Positions 1 through 12,461 of a stretch of DNA of 64,000 nt are shown in pieces. Position numbers and translations under genes: made by a program. Location of the stretch: the NCBI RefSeq assembly GCF_026151205.1, contig NC_087079.1, positions 12,452,635-12,516,634 on the forward strand. Direction: 5' to 3'. This stretch comes from Bolinopsis microptera (taxonomy: Eukaryota > Ctenophora > Tentaculata > Lobata > Bolinopsidae). A model generated the notes under the pieces. The model saw only the letters and a list, made by a program, of their open reading frames with translations, was not told where the DNA came from and did not search any database. Position 1 is the first letter of the stretch. The number at the start of each line of letters is the position of its first letter.

Positions 1-8
1 TATAAAAG
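1..8 (+). promoter_or_regulatory. TATA box of the GST-like gene
   Basis: TATAAAAG lies 89 bases before the ATG at 90, with a short presumed 5' leader between. The start context ACCATGG is strong. The element sits at the very edge of the window, so anything further upstream is unseen. Confidence 0.55.
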
Positions 9-89
9 CCATTAAGACTCACATTAATCACCAGTATTCTCAGTTTTCGTTCAACTCTTGTTTTCGTTTAGACACAAACCTTTCTTACC

Positions 90-821
90 ATGGATGTTGA
101 CCTACGAACACATCACCCCAAGATCGAAGGGCCCATCCCTTACGAACGTCTCCCCAAGATAGCTAAGATGATGATAAAGTACTGCGGAGTAGAATACGAC
201 CCCGAGCTGCACTCGCCCAGCATGCACGCAGACGATACACCCCACTGGCTGACTGACGAGGCTCAGGACGTACAGAACGTGCATGTCTACGATCTTGACG
301 GTAAGATAACAGAGAACTTCATCCTGATGAGGTCTCTGGGCTGGATCACTAACATGATACCCAAGACCTACGAGGGAGCTATGAGGTGCGAGGAGCTGGA
401 GACTAAGCTGTTCTACCTGATGAACAGGATGACGTGGATGATAAACAAAGTGTGCTATGATCCTGAGAAGGAGGTGTCTTATGATGATAACTACGCTAAG
501 AACCGTTACAGCAGGAGGTTGAGACTGGAGCTGCCTAAAGTGAACGCTATGATAGCAGTGGAGTGCACCCCTCCTGGGGATCTACTCTGTGGAACCACTC
601 CTTGTTATGCTGACTTCCTCGCGTACGCCTGTCTCTACGACTTGAAGCAGTTCGTACCTCGTTGCTTCCATGGGATCAACAACAAGCCTGTTACCATGTT
701 CTTTAGAGCCATGGAGACCTTGCCGGAGCTGAAGGAGTGGTTTGAGGGAGAAGGGGCTAAGGGAGAGTATATCAGACCTCCTAGACCTTCTGTTACTATC
801 CGTATTGGATACTTCGCTTAA
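90..821 (+). CDS. Glutathione S-transferase-like protein, intronless
   Basis: One open frame of 243 residues with no introns. The middle has a GST-type end of the thioredoxin fold (GKITENFILMRSLGWI, near residue 71, resembling the usual 'Q/E-S-x-AI-x-R-Y-hA' stretch). The C-terminal half reads like an all-helical GST domain (TTPCYADFLAYACL near 171, then PELKEWFE near 211). GSTs conjugate glutathione or act as binding proteins in the cytosol; class and substrate cannot be assigned, and I do not see a clear catalytic Tyr/Ser/Cys at the N-terminus. A TATA box precedes it and a possible ATTAAA polyadenylation signal is at 1108-1113. It lies opposite and beyond exon 16 of the PLD gene, so it probably sits inside a late PLD intron. 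The lack of introns among multi-exon neighbours suggests a retrocopy or a naturally intronless family member. Confidence 0.7.
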   Translation: MDVDLRTHHPKIEGPIPYERLPKIAKMMIKYCGVEYDPELHSPSMHADDTPHWLTDEAQDVQNVHVYDLDGKITENFILMRSLGWITNMIPKTYEGAMRCEELETKLFYLMNRMTWMINKVCYDPEKEVSYDDNYAKNRYSRRLRLELPKVNAMIAVECTPPGDLLCGTTPCYADFLAYACLYDLKQFVPRCFHGINNKPVTMFFRAMETLPELKEWFEGEGAKGEYIRPPRPSVTIRIGYFA

Positions 822-1308
822 GTCGTGGATACTTCACTTTGCTTGTAGACAATTCGCTTACTTGGTGTCGGCTGATATATTTAGTGTCATTTGATGGGGA
901 AAAAGTAACTTTTGATTTTTGAGCATTATTTTGTATGACCGAAATATTTTCCAGTTTTATCTTCGAAAAAGAATGTTGCTATGAATTTTTGCGAAGGAAC
1001 AGTTTCAACGTTTAGATCTACCATATTATTTGTTTTTTGGTATTGTACTGTATTGTAAAGTTATAAATTTGCATAGTACACTGACATTATTTGTTTAATT
1101 TGGTCTCATTAAAGCCAGAAGCTTTGATCAATTTCATTAAAATTAGTCCCGACTTTAGTTCATAGACTATGAAAGAATGGATAACAAGCCGAACTTTCGA
1201 GAAGCGATTTACGTTTGACAAAAGCAAACCAACCCATGGGCATACATAACACTTCTAAACGTAGTATAAAAAACACAGTTCTTTAAAAAGTAAAAGTAAG
1301 ATACTCAC
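822..1308. other. Non-coding: GST 3' flank and PLD intron 16
   Basis: No exon seen on either strand. It holds the probable ATTAAA poly(A) signal of the GST-like gene (1108-1113) and the donor side of the intron that follows PLD exon 16 (GTGAGTAT read on the minus strand at 1308-1301). Confidence 0.5.
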
Positions 1309-4300
1309 ATCACCTGAAGGCAGCTCCCCTTCCTGACAGAGGAAGTTAGGCTGGTAGCACCCCACCGCCATCTCCGTGTCCCTCCTCCCGGACATACTTC
1401 GCTGGTTGATGTTAGCGCTACCCACTATTATATACTCATCATCTGCTATTAGCATCTGGAGGGGTTACTAATTACTCTAATTACTAATTAGTCTAATTAC
1501 TAATTAGTCAGGTTAGTCTTAACAACAATGGATTCCAATTTATGTCACAAAAACAAATTAACTACAAGAAATCAAAAGATGCAAAAATCAAAACTGCCAC
1601 TCTATTTGTAAAAATATCTCCAGGATCTTAACCTTAGAATGCACGTAGATAGGGAAGCGGTTCTTTTCCCTCAGGTGGATCTCAACATCAGTCTCCGGTT
1701 CTGCTAAATCCTCTGGAATTTCATCCCCTCGTACACCTGGGTTTCAAATGTTTTACACTTGTGTTTAATTCTAATACTGTCGATATCACAAAATTATACC
1801 TTCCAGAATTATAGTCATGGATACTCTCTGGGCTTTATTTTTTTGGCACGTGACAGATCTATCAAATGATCAGCGTGCAACAGCGACCAATCAAATCCAT
1901 AAATCATTGTCATGTGTCAAAACATGGTATAAGAAATTATTACTATCCTACCGATGCAGTAAAATGATAGATAATCAGTCGGGTGGGTGTCGAGTCCTTC
2001 CTCCTCGATGGTCTGCGCTATATACCTATACATCATCCTCATTGTAGCTGTCTGCCAGTATAGAATCTCTTGAACCTGCCACGACAATGAACTTTTCAGG
2101 TTGATATAAGGGTATAGCCAATTTGTGTTCTACTGTAAAATATAATTCAGTATAGTTTAATTTAAGGTGTTTATCGATTAAAACTATAGTTTACATATTT
2201 GTGTTGATAATTAGAATAATTGTACTGATACTGATACTGGTACTGATACTGGTACTGATACTGGTACTGGTACTTGTGCTGGTACTGATACTGATACTGA
2301 TACTGGTACTGATACTGGTACTGGTACTTGTGCTGGTACTGATACTGATACTGATACTGATACTGGTACTGGAACTGGAACTGGAACTGGTACTGGTACT
2401 GGTACTGGTACTGATACTGGTACTGGTACTGGTGCTGGTGCTGGTGCTGGTACTGGTACTGGTGTCTGGTACTGGTGTCTGGTACTAGTACTAGTACTGG
2501 TACTGGTACTGGTACTGGTACTGGTACTGGTACTGGTACTGGTACTGGTACTGGTACTGGTACTGGTACTGGTACTGGTACTGGTACTGGTACTGGTACT
2601 GGTACTGGTACTGGTACTAGTACTGGTACTGGTACTGGTACGGATACTGGTACTGGTACTGGTACTGGTAAGGTACGGATACTGATACTGGTACTGGTAC
2701 TGGTACAAGTAGTGAAACTAATGATGCACATCTACATACCGGCATGGAACTGGGTATTCCCTCTGGGTACATGGGTATAACACAGTAGACAGAGTGGTGG
2801 CATCCCTGTTTTATAGCCTCGATAATGTTCCGTACCAGCTCTATCGCTATCAAGTTGGTCGCTTTTTTAGGAATGTCATCTCCCTCCCAGACGTGCGCTG
2901 AGCCTGAGGAGAAATTATAATTGGTTGCTAATTAATCAACTAAATAATAAATTAATAGGCCACAATATTCCAGTCAGATGCCCTGTTATGGAGTATACAT
3001 GTTAAGTGTTAACCTACCTAAAAAGTACTGGTTCTCAATGAAGATGTGGTTTTGAGCACGTCTGATGTGATGAATGTATCCGGAGTGTATAGTGTCCTCT
3101 ATTTTCTCGGATCGCTCTGTCTTTAGCTTTCTTGCCCTCTCCATGTATGAAAACTGAAAAAAAAACCTCTGTCTTAGAAACCGGGTGTTCTCAACAGTCT
3201 TGATACAAGCGATTTACACATGTGTATTTTCTAGGACAGCACACTTACAGTTACACAATTTGCGCGAGCATCTGCCATCTGATCATTGATCATAATGATA
3301 TTTCATAGTAATTACTTAATTAATTAATTAATTACATAGTGACCTGGCAACTCTGACTAGTAATGGACCTCAGGAACTGCACGTTCCATCTATCATCTCC
3401 CTCGTAAACCTCCTCCAGATTATACTCAGATTCGTCAAGATAGTTCAACTCGTTGGAACCGTCGTCTTCAGCCGACCATCGCTCCTCAAAGTTACGTCGT
3501 ATGTCTTGAGCTATCTTGCCTTCCAAGTAACTGAGATAACAGATTTATAACAAACAACACCTGGTATTTAGTGCTTTTAATACTATGATCGTTTATTCTT
3601 TTATCACATTGAAATTGATATACCAACAAAATTTAGAATGATCGTATCCACTTCCAGCCACGAGACATCGATGATGGTTATGACGCTGGTATGGTTCTAG
3701 ACAATTATTAGGAAACTACCGTTTTTACCAAGATTGTTTTTGCTAAGAGGTTATGCCATCATTCGATAAATGACAGCAATCACGTCCTTTGACCAAATCT
3801 ACCTCGATATATAAAGAATTTAGCAAGAATTCAAATCAGTCCATTAATAAGCGATTTAATGGTGACTGAAATTCGTTTGAAGTTGACTTAATTAATGCAT
3901 CCTTGCTAGATGAACTGCTAAATTCTTAATGCTGAGATGCGGTAATCTTGACCAATAAACAGCAAGATCTTCAAATACAGACATTTCAAGACAGTTAACA
4001 CAAACAATTTCACAGTCACATGGTAACCATATGGTAACCACGTGGTAACCACGTGGTAACCACATGGTAACCACGTGGTATAACCCACCTGTGAATGTCA
4101 TGCCAGGGCTGTCTAGGTCCAGCCTCGGCCCGGACAGTCACGCAGTTCTGGTAGAAGTCATGAGCTGCGTGTTTGTCTAGGAGGGTTGAGAAGAGGGGGT
4201 GTTGGGGGGTGTCGTATCTGCCATCTGTCAGGTCTAGTCCTCCTACAAACGCCACTACACGTAATCTGTTTGGAGAGGGTTTATTATAGTTGGAGTACAG

Positions 4301-6237
4301 TGTGATCATGTGGGTAACACGACTCTTGTTCGACGGCAATGTTTTCTTGTGTTTGAAGTGATATCTCAAATTTGACACATTATATGAAGTACAGGATGAT
4401 CCCGTGTTACAGATATGCAGTGTGATTATGCCGAAGGAAATGTATTGTCATTATATCGTAACGATAATATCGTACGTTTAGAGTACAGACCTCTCGTCGT
4501 CCTCGTTTATAGAAGGAGAATCGCAGATAATACTCTTTTGGTGATGAGAGTATATCAGTCGGGTCATCGTATCCCCTGAGGAGGACTTTAAATTAACACA
4601 AATATCCGCTCAAATAAATGGAATCCATTTGTGGAGACTGTCAAACAAGCACAGCTCGGAAAAAAGGAGATTTAACACAAGGATATATTCTATTACTGAA
4701 CCAGTACCGGATGTTCCACTTTCTGTACAACCACGTGCACATCTCTTCACTGTAACACGTGTGTCCTCGAAGTACTCTGCCGTATCTGTGTCATGTGTCC
4801 CCACCAGACTGGGAATCATGTCGTCATATTCGTCCCAGATCTGAAATGGTTGAGGTGAGGATTTACTTCCCAAGCACTTAACAATATACATATAACTTAT
4901 CAGTATGCAAATTTATAGCCTCATCATCATGCAGTACACGATGCTTTCACACATGTTAATTAAAAACGAGTATATTTACGGCGCGCGCATTGAAAAGGAA
5001 TGACGATGCCACTCTTTTTACATCTAAATGTCGTCTAAAGCATGGCAATATGTGAAATAAAATGTTTATAACGTGCAGGAGCTGAAAAGGTAGGTCTACA
5101 CTCTACGTGTCCACAAGTCAATGTAATATGATCATTGTTCGTTACATATGATACCTTTACATCGGAATGTGGCTCCATATATATGATAAATAGCTGTGAT
5201 AACTTTCGCATATTATTTGCTGATTGATAAACTTTTGTATGTATTATTATATGTTTTGACTCTCATCTACTAATTAACATTATAATGAATAATAAAAAAC
5301 CGCTAATCTGAGATACAGTGTGAATATCAGGAACTATAGAAGACACAATATTGGGGCAAAATGCACATCTGACTTCCTATCTTCACTTGATACGCTTCCT
5401 TGTTATGACAACTTTTTACAGGTCACTGGACATTGTGTTGTTACTTGCAACACAGACTGTTTTCAGGGCATATACCCTGGAGTGTAATTACTTTGGACAG
5501 ATGTTCAAAGTTTTTAAAAAACAATCTTTAAAATGACCCTACAAACCAAACAGTAAATACCCAACATATTACACACCATGATAAATACAACGCAGCCCTC
5601 TTCTGCTTTTTCTATTAGTATTTCACCCAGTGTTCTGTTGTCAGCATCCTCTTCTCGGACTAGTACTACCTCCGTAAACACAGCCCAACCTAGAGTTTAT
5701 TGTTTATGGTATGAGATAATCAATGCTTTGTTAAATTCATGTTAGTGGATTAAATTGGGAAAACAACTTCATACAATCATTAACAAGAACACTGAACAAA
5801 ACTGCCAGTTTACATTATCGTGTAGCTGCTAAAACATTTATATCTTCAGTGCTGTTTCACCACAATGTACATCAGGTGTGTAATTATATTACGTCGTGGT
5901 TTAAGGAACGGTCGTATCGAGTGCACATTCCTTTCTCTATATGAGGATTGTATTTCACAAAATATATGGATGGTCTTGCACAAATAATTTGACACATATT
6001 ATATAGGTACAAGTTACGAGTTTCGACCGATACATTTTGAGATCAGATGTATACCTGTGATGTATATTACAGTATGTGATGTATACCTGTGATGTATATT
6101 ACAGTATGTGATGTATACCTGTGATGTATATGACAGTATGTGATGTATACCTGTGATGTATATGAACTTTGTAGCGTTGGTGATAACTTCGTACACTTGC
6201 TTCCAGGCGCCGGGGGGAACGTAACTCTCACCTAGAG
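1309..6237 (-). CDS. Plant-type C2 phospholipase D, exons 6-16 (catalytic part; 3' end outside window)
   Basis: Phospholipase D hydrolyses phosphatidylcholine and related lipids to phosphatidic acid. Exons, in transcript order, with GT-AG borders and matching phases: 6151-6237, 5577-5689, 4708-4840, 4491-4575, 4089-4265, 3344-3530, 3018-3153, 2740-2903, 1952-2075, 1633-1736, 1309-1455. Counted from the ATG at 44015, HKD motif 1 is H297-Q-K299-SIIC-D304 (exon 9) and HKD motif 2 is H609-S-K611-MLIA-D616, split between exons 15 and 16. Between them are [20 protein letters not shown], the IENQYFLG block and VQEILYWQ, all in the order of plant PLD-alpha/beta enzymes. After HKD2 comes [10 protein letters not shown]. 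There is no PX or PH domain as in animal PLD1/2. The donor of exon 8 (GTACTG) is weak. Total seen is 660 codons; plant relatives run near 800, so the C-terminus should lie left of position 1. No frame break found. Confidence 0.9.
2221..2707. repeat. (TACTGG)n-type hexanucleotide microsatellite in PLD intron 13
   Basis: About 490 bases of TACTGG/TACTGA repeats, near perfect at 2490-2640. It lies between exon 13 (ends 2740) and exon 14 (starts 2075). Long open frames here on both strands come from the repeat and are not genes. Confidence 0.95.
4017..4082. repeat. 11-bp tandem repeat at the exon 10 donor of the PLD gene
   Basis: Six copies of an 11-mer of the form CAC(A/G)TGGTAAC. On the minus strand they start a few bases after the exon 10 donor GTGGGTTAT, and the GTGGTTACC inside each unit resembles that donor. 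Confidence 0.85.
6049..6144. repeat. 32-bp tandem copies of the PLD exon 6 / intron junction
   Basis: Three full 32-bp units (6049, 6081, 6113) follow the true junction at 6151/6150. Read on the minus strand, each carries the last ~14 bases of exon 6 (ATATACATCACAG) followed by the same donor GTATACATC. They are tandem duplications of a splice junction, not of intron sequence alone. Confidence 0.85.
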
Positions 6238-7395
6238 CTGAGGGGAGATTCAAATTAGTTTTTATTAGATAAAAATTAGTTATTAGATAGGTTTTAAGTT
6301 TCATGTCACAAACGTTATCTGGGAAAATTTAAAATTGGTTAGGTGGTCCAATGTTTTATCGGGTCTAGTTTTATTTTTTATTTTATTTGGTCTAGTTAGT
6401 CATTTTGATGATTTAAGTACTCCAGTAGAGGTAGAGTTTACAAAGGAAGGAGGGAAGTAATGTTTTGGAATCTGATATGTAAGTAAGATTTGTATTTCTG
6501 CCAATAACAGAATAACAAGTTTGTGGTATTTCGAATAATGACGAGTATTGTGTGTGTCGCATATTACATTTTCTATTTATTTACATTATGGCAATATTCA
6601 AAATATCTCCCAACACGACAATCAATAGTCATATATTATATATATGACTATGATATAATATAATATGTATCATGTGATAGTATCTTACTGTGTTCTATTC
6701 AGGAAAATGGTATTTTGTCAGTTTACTTCAAGCTGCTACGCACAAACATTAGCTCTTGTTAGAATTAATAACAGTATTATATTATGTATATTGTGTCTTT
6801 ATCAACTACTGCACGGTGGACAGTTCAATCATTATTCATGCACGTTTACTTCATATTCAACAATTCATTGAACAAAGTTAACAGTTATGCTTATCGTCTT
6901 CTGACCGAGATTTCTCGTTTAAAACTTTGTTACAAAAACAAAAATTGTCTTCATCGCATGTAAATCTGCAGAAAGTATTTCAATTTGTGTGAATCAAAGA
7001 GAAGTCTTTAACAGAGTTGATGTAATTGTTATAAGTATACTGTGTATCAAACAGCGTGCAATAAACTACACTATTGTATATATACAATATATATATTGTA
7101 TAATATAACAATATATATATTATACAATGTATATATTGTATAATATAACCACAAGTTTACATAACTTATCATGTAGTTTGGCACATATTATTATGCAGCT
7201 CATAGAGCTACGTGGTGAATATTTACATGTTGAGGGCATATGGGCTTCAGAGCGTTATAAAAACATAATTATAAAATTTGTATAGGCATTTAGTCGACCC
7301 CAACGTTAATGTGGCTCTTGCTATGTTGGGGGAGGGGGGGGGGGCACACAGGTACGTTTCGCCACTGTACATGTTGACACAACACTTACTAGAAT
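6238..7395. other. PLD intron 5, simple-sequence part, no gene seen
   Basis: AT-rich. Palindromic TATATACAATATATATATTG-type runs at about 7075-7150, and a G-rich run at about 7327-7346 just before the 23-bp array. Nothing coding. Confidence 0.5.
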
Positions 7396-8530
7396 ACATT
7401 ATTATATTTACACTACACAATACATTTTATTTACACAACACAATACATTATATTTACACTACACAATACATTATATTTACACTACATAATACATTATATT
7501 TACACTACACAATACATTATATTTACACTACACAATACATTATATTTACACTACACAATACATTATATTTACACTACACAATACATTATATTTACACTAC
7601 ACAATACATTATATTTACACTGCACAATACATTATATTTACACTGCACAATACATTATATTTACACTACACAATACATTATATTTACACTACACATTACA
7701 CAATACATTATATTTACACTACACATTACACAATACATTATATTTACACTACACAATACATTATATTTACACTACACAATACATTATATTTACACTACAC
7801 AATACATTATATTTACACTGCACAATACATTATATTTACACTGCACAATACATTATATTTACACTACACAATACATTATATTTACACTACACATTACACA
7901 ATACATTATATTTACACTACACATTACACAATACATTATATTTACACTACACAATACATTATATTTACACTACACAATACATTATATTTACACTACACAA
8001 TACATTATATTTACACTACACATTACACAATACATTATATTTACACTACACACTACACAATACATTATATTTACACTGCACAATACATTATATTTACACT
8101 ACACAATACATTATATTTACACTACACAATACATTATATTTACACTACACAATACATTATATTTACACTACATAATACATTATATTTACACTACACAATA
8201 CATTATATTTACACTACACAATACATTATATTTACACTACACAATACATTATATTTACACTACACATTACACAATACATTATATTTACACTACACACTAC
8301 ACAATACATTATATTTACACTGCACAATACATTATATTTACACTACACAATACATTATATTTACACTACACAATACATTATATTTACACTACACAATACA
8401 TTATATTTACACTACACAATACATTATATTTACACTACACAATACATTATATTTACACTACACAATACATTATATTTACACTACACATTACACAATACAT
8501 TATATTTACATTACACAATACATTATGCAT
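7396..8530. repeat. 23-bp minisatellite (TTTACACTACACAATACATTATA)
   Basis: Roughly 48 copies of a 23-base unit, some with a short extra ACATTAC or ACACTAC insert and C/G variants. Because 23 is not a multiple of three and no frame has a stop, the array reads open for over 400 codons on the plus strand, but it lies in PLD intron 5 and has no coding character. Confidence 0.95.
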
Positions 8531-9866
8531 ATGTAAACACAAATTAACGCATGAGAGCACCTTCCTGTTATACATTACACAGCGGTTAAAGTAACTACTT
8601 GTAAACCGATCACATGTCACGTACTGTTATTGTATCAACATTACACATTATACATTTAGCTGATAAACGTTAGTGTTTAGTGTTTTCTGTAGTACATCAT
8701 GTGGCAACTATAATGATGGTGTTGTGGTGTACACAAATAAAACACAGCAGTTGAAGTAAATAAGGAGTGTTGATCTTACATGATGTAAATATAATTATGG
8801 TTAATATATAAATTGTCAACATATAAACTTTATAACTAGGGAATATAAATTATAAACTTTATAAGGGGGAGATTGAAAATGGTCATATTGTAAATAGAAT
8901 GTGATATTCCCTTATCTTGGTACGTATAACATTATCTATCATCAATCATAACTCTCGGCCTAAATTCATTGCACCGAGTTAAACACTAAATTCGTTGCAG
9001 TACCAATTTATAACGAGATGCGGTTACCAAAATCCTTTATTATTTAAAGCTATGAAAGCTCATCTTTTTTAGCTGTAAAGTACGCACCGAGCAGATAATG
9101 CCTTTTGTTTTCCGCCTCCGTCGAATGAATGACTTTCATGGCCTGATAATGAATATTTAAAAAAAAGAAAGTGTCTTTCGTATATCCTAAATGTTTTTTA
9201 TCACCAAAGTGTTTCTGTTAGTATGCTGTCATTCCATTGTCATTCCTTTGTTAATCTATTAAAGCTAGGCTGTCTGTAAATAGGTGAATTTATGAAATTA
9301 TTTTGTGGACTAATCTATGAGAACAAACAAATAATTTGAGGACAACATGACACTTCAAAACTTTGAACATAATACGAGGAAATATGGACAGAACTGAACA
9401 AGAACAAAAGCCACGTTCAAAGACTGAGGAATCAGGAGGACTCTGCAATCGGTTTGGGATCGACGTTACGTACTTTGATTTTCCAACTTTAAAGCTGACT
9501 GAAGAAACTAGGGAATTAATTTTACTTTCCTAAAATTAAATCGTTGATTTTATTTCTATATCACTGTTTTTCAAACATTCCAGTACAGTGTGCAGAAAGT
9601 TGGAGATTTAAATTTTGGAAGTATGTAGGGATCGAGATCTGATATCGATCGTAAATACTAAAAATACACTAGCACAGTTATTGTAACTGCAGTTTTACAC
9701 TAATTGCAGGTACCACCCGTATTCACACTCAAAATTGAGTTTAGTCATTTTCCAATACGAGATTGGGGACAGGTTCTATAAAAAACAAACAACAAACAAT
9801 TACCAGTGGGAACCACTGTACAGTGTACATGTTACATAACTACCCCACACACATGTTACAGGCCAG
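8531..9866. other. PLD intron 5, unique AT-rich sequence
   Basis: No exon, RNA gene or clear element seen. A short inverted or tandem GTTACATAACTACCC motif near the right end recurs beyond the palindromic element at 11080-11190. Confidence 0.4.
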
Positions 9867-11076
9867 TTGGTAGATCACCGACCGGCTATAAGCCGGCTAA
9901 TAACCGGCTATAAGTCGGCTTATAGCCGGCTACAATTTTTATAGCCGGCTATAAGCCGGCTTATAGCCGGTTAGTAGCCGCTTACATTTGTTGTTGAGCG
10001 ACGGCTATTAGCCGGTTATAAGCCTGCTATTAGCCGTTTTTGGTATTAAAAGTGGTTATAAGCCGGCTATAAGCCGGCTATAAGCCGGTTATAAGATATT
10101 AACTCAACTACATCGTACTGAACGATAGTCAGGAGCCGGCTATAAGAAATTCAGTGAAAACGCGAACGGCTATTAGCCGGTTATAAGCCGGCTATTAGCT
10201 GTTTAGGTATCGAAAGTGGTTATAAGCCGGCTATAAGCCGGTTATAAGATATTAACTCAGTTCAGTACGATGAAGTTAAGTTAATATCTTATAGCCGGCT
10301 CCTGACTATCGTTCAGTACGATGAAGTTGAGTTAATATCTTATAACCGGCTTATAAATCAAGAGGCTTGCATATAATGAACATATTGACACGGGTGCAGA
10401 GGTGAGTCTGTACGGAACCTAGTAGTTTCAGATCCTTGTTTAACTTGCCGTACAGCAAGGTCATCCACTACTTTAGCCCGGCGAGGCACATAACTCCCTC
10501 TACAACTCCATGACAAATGTTTCATATATACTAGCCGAGTTCACAAGTTATATCCTTGTGTTTGAGAAGAGCTCGTTAGAACTGCTTCCTTTCCCTTCAG
10601 TATCCCACAGTCTCTCGAGTTTCGTAACTGCCAGAGAACTCTCTTAAACAATTACTAGACTCGGTGATTATAAATCAAGAGGCTTGCATATAATGAACAT
10701 ATTGACACGGGTGCAGAGTTGAGTCTGTACGGAACCTAGTAGTTTCAGATCCTTGTTTAACTTGCCGTACAGCAAGGCTTATAACCACTACGGCTATAAG
10801 CCGTATAGCCGGCTTATAACCACTTTCGATACCTAAACGGCTAATAGCCGGCTTATAACCGGCTAATAGCCGTTTTCACTGAATTTCTTATAGCCGATAC
10901 CAAAAACGGCTAATAGCCGGCTTATAACCGGCTAATAGCCGTCGCTCAACAACAAATGTAAGCGGCTACTAACCGGCTATAAGCCGGCTTATAGCCGGCT
11001 ATAAAAATTGTAGCCGGCTATAAGCCGGTTTATAGCCGGCTTATAACCGGCTTATAGCCGGTCGGTGATCTACCAA
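9867..11076. mobile_element. Palindromic element with ~190-bp inverted ends made of AAGCCGGCTT units
   Basis: Both ends are TTGGTAGATCACCGACCGG, inverted, and the two arms (9867 to about 10060; about 10880-11076) match over nearly 200 bases. A second inverted pair lies inside (10138-10220 against 10808-10894), and a third near 10100-10160 against 10275-10350. The arms are built of ATAAGCCGGCTTAT, itself a perfect palindrome. The core has a 110-bp direct repeat (10351-10460 and 10668-10777). No transposase and no clear target duplication, so it is a non-autonomous foldback-type element. Confidence 0.75.
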
Positions 11077-11080
11077 TTTC

Positions 11081-11190
11081 CCATGTTACATAACTACACG
11101 TGTGTTACATAACTACTCCACACACATGTTACATAATTACACGTGTGTTACATAATTACACGTGTGTTACATAATTACACGTGTGTGGGG
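11081..11190. repeat. Short tandem GTTACATAA(C/T)TACACGTGT repeat
   Basis: About five irregular copies of an ~18-20 base unit containing ACACGTGT or CACACATG. The same sequence flanks the left end of the palindromic element, so that element inserted into this small array. Confidence 0.7.
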
Positions 11191-11210
11191 TGTAGTAGAT
11201 ACATGTGACA

Positions 11211-11696
11211 ACCCTCCAGAGGCATCATGTAGCCTCCAGGCACGACAAACCCCGTCAAACCCCGACATATCCCGACAAACCCCGACATATCCCGACAGAC
11301 CCCGACAAACCCCGACGTGTCGAGATATGTCGCATCATGTCGGGCCCACCGGCTACATGAGGCCCACCGGCTACATGAGGCCTCCATGGGATTTAAAATT
11401 AAAATTTAAAAATAAAATTTAAAAAAATTAAAAGTTTAAAAAAATAAAATTTTTAAAAAATAAATAAAAAAATTAAAAAAAAACACAACCCCATTGATCA
11501 AACTTCTTTAGGCAACTTCTAATCACTTTTCATCCATTATTAACGAATTCCGACAAACCCTGACAAACCCCGACAAACCCCGACAAACCCCGACACACCC
11601 CGACAAACCCTAACAAACCCCGACAAACCTCGACGTGTCGAGATATGTCGTATCATGTCGGGCCCACCGGCTACATGATGCCTCTCCAGGGAGTTC
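11211..11696. mobile_element. MITE-like element of CCCCGACAAA repeats
   Basis: Ends share AGGCATCATGTAGCC in inverted orientation (about 11218-11233 and 11667-11683). Inside are two blocks of ~10-base CCCCGACAAA repeats, each followed by the same ~45-base GACGTGTCGAGATATGTCG-to-GGCCCACCGG stretch, separated by a very A-rich segment (11390-11490). No coding potential. Confidence 0.55.
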
Positions 11697-12015
11697 AGTA
11701 AGTCTAATAGTTTAGTGTTAGACTCTGGGAGTTTATCAGGTTATCGTAGGTCCGGGTCAGTATGGTGTTTATTAAGGATTCAGGGAGTAACTGTTTCAGT
11801 TATAGGTATTAGGTAAGTGTTGTGATAAGGATTTTTAGGGGTTGTCCGGCTATAATTCAGTCATTTTAGCTAAATCCAGGCTAACAAGTACGTCTGAAGT
11901 ACTCAACCATTTTTTAAAGATAAAGAAAGAAAGAAGTTTACTCCATACGATGAATCCATGTCTAAAATATACAGTATCTTTTGAGTAAAGTAAGATTAAA
12001 ATGGACACTTAACGG

Positions 12016-12108
12016 AGTGGGGACCACACGGCTATTATCCGGATTTAGTGGGGACCACACGGCTATTATCCGGATAGAGTGGGGACCACACGGCTATTAT
12101 CCGGATTT
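12016..12108. repeat. 31-bp tandem repeat, three copies
   Basis: Three 31-base units starting AGTGGGGACCACACGGC, differing at one or two bases, at 12016, 12047 and 12078. Confidence 0.9.
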
Positions 12109-12461
12109 GGAAAGCCGGGAATCAGATTTCAGGCGAGTTTGTTTGGTTGCTGTTACACGAGCCTCGTGATATGAGTCAGGGGTGTAGGTATTATTAAGTA
12201 TTGTAATACAGGAAACCTTATCAATATGAGATTGACCTCTGACCGATGCGTTTTGTTTTAAATTCCTAATTATCACACGACTAAATTTAAACTGCGGTAT
12301 TAAGGGGAATAGAACTTGAATGTGCTATCATTTCCAAAGTTTGGTCATGTACGTATAATTCGTTAACTGAATATTCGTGAATACCAAGGTACAGGTGGTA
12401 CTACTTACTAGAAGATATAGCGCATAGGAATAACGCCCAAACACTGTACACCTGATGTAAA

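Noticed and set aside
2171-2853. Several Thr/Gly-, Tyr/Gln- and Val/Pro-rich frames
   Set aside because: Translations of the TACTGG hexanucleotide array on both strands; only the part at 2740-2903 is real coding sequence (PLD exon 13).
7278-8594. 438-codon open frame on the plus strand
   Set aside because: It is the 23-bp minisatellite; the unit lacks stops and shifts phase each copy, so any frame is open. It lies in a PLD intron.
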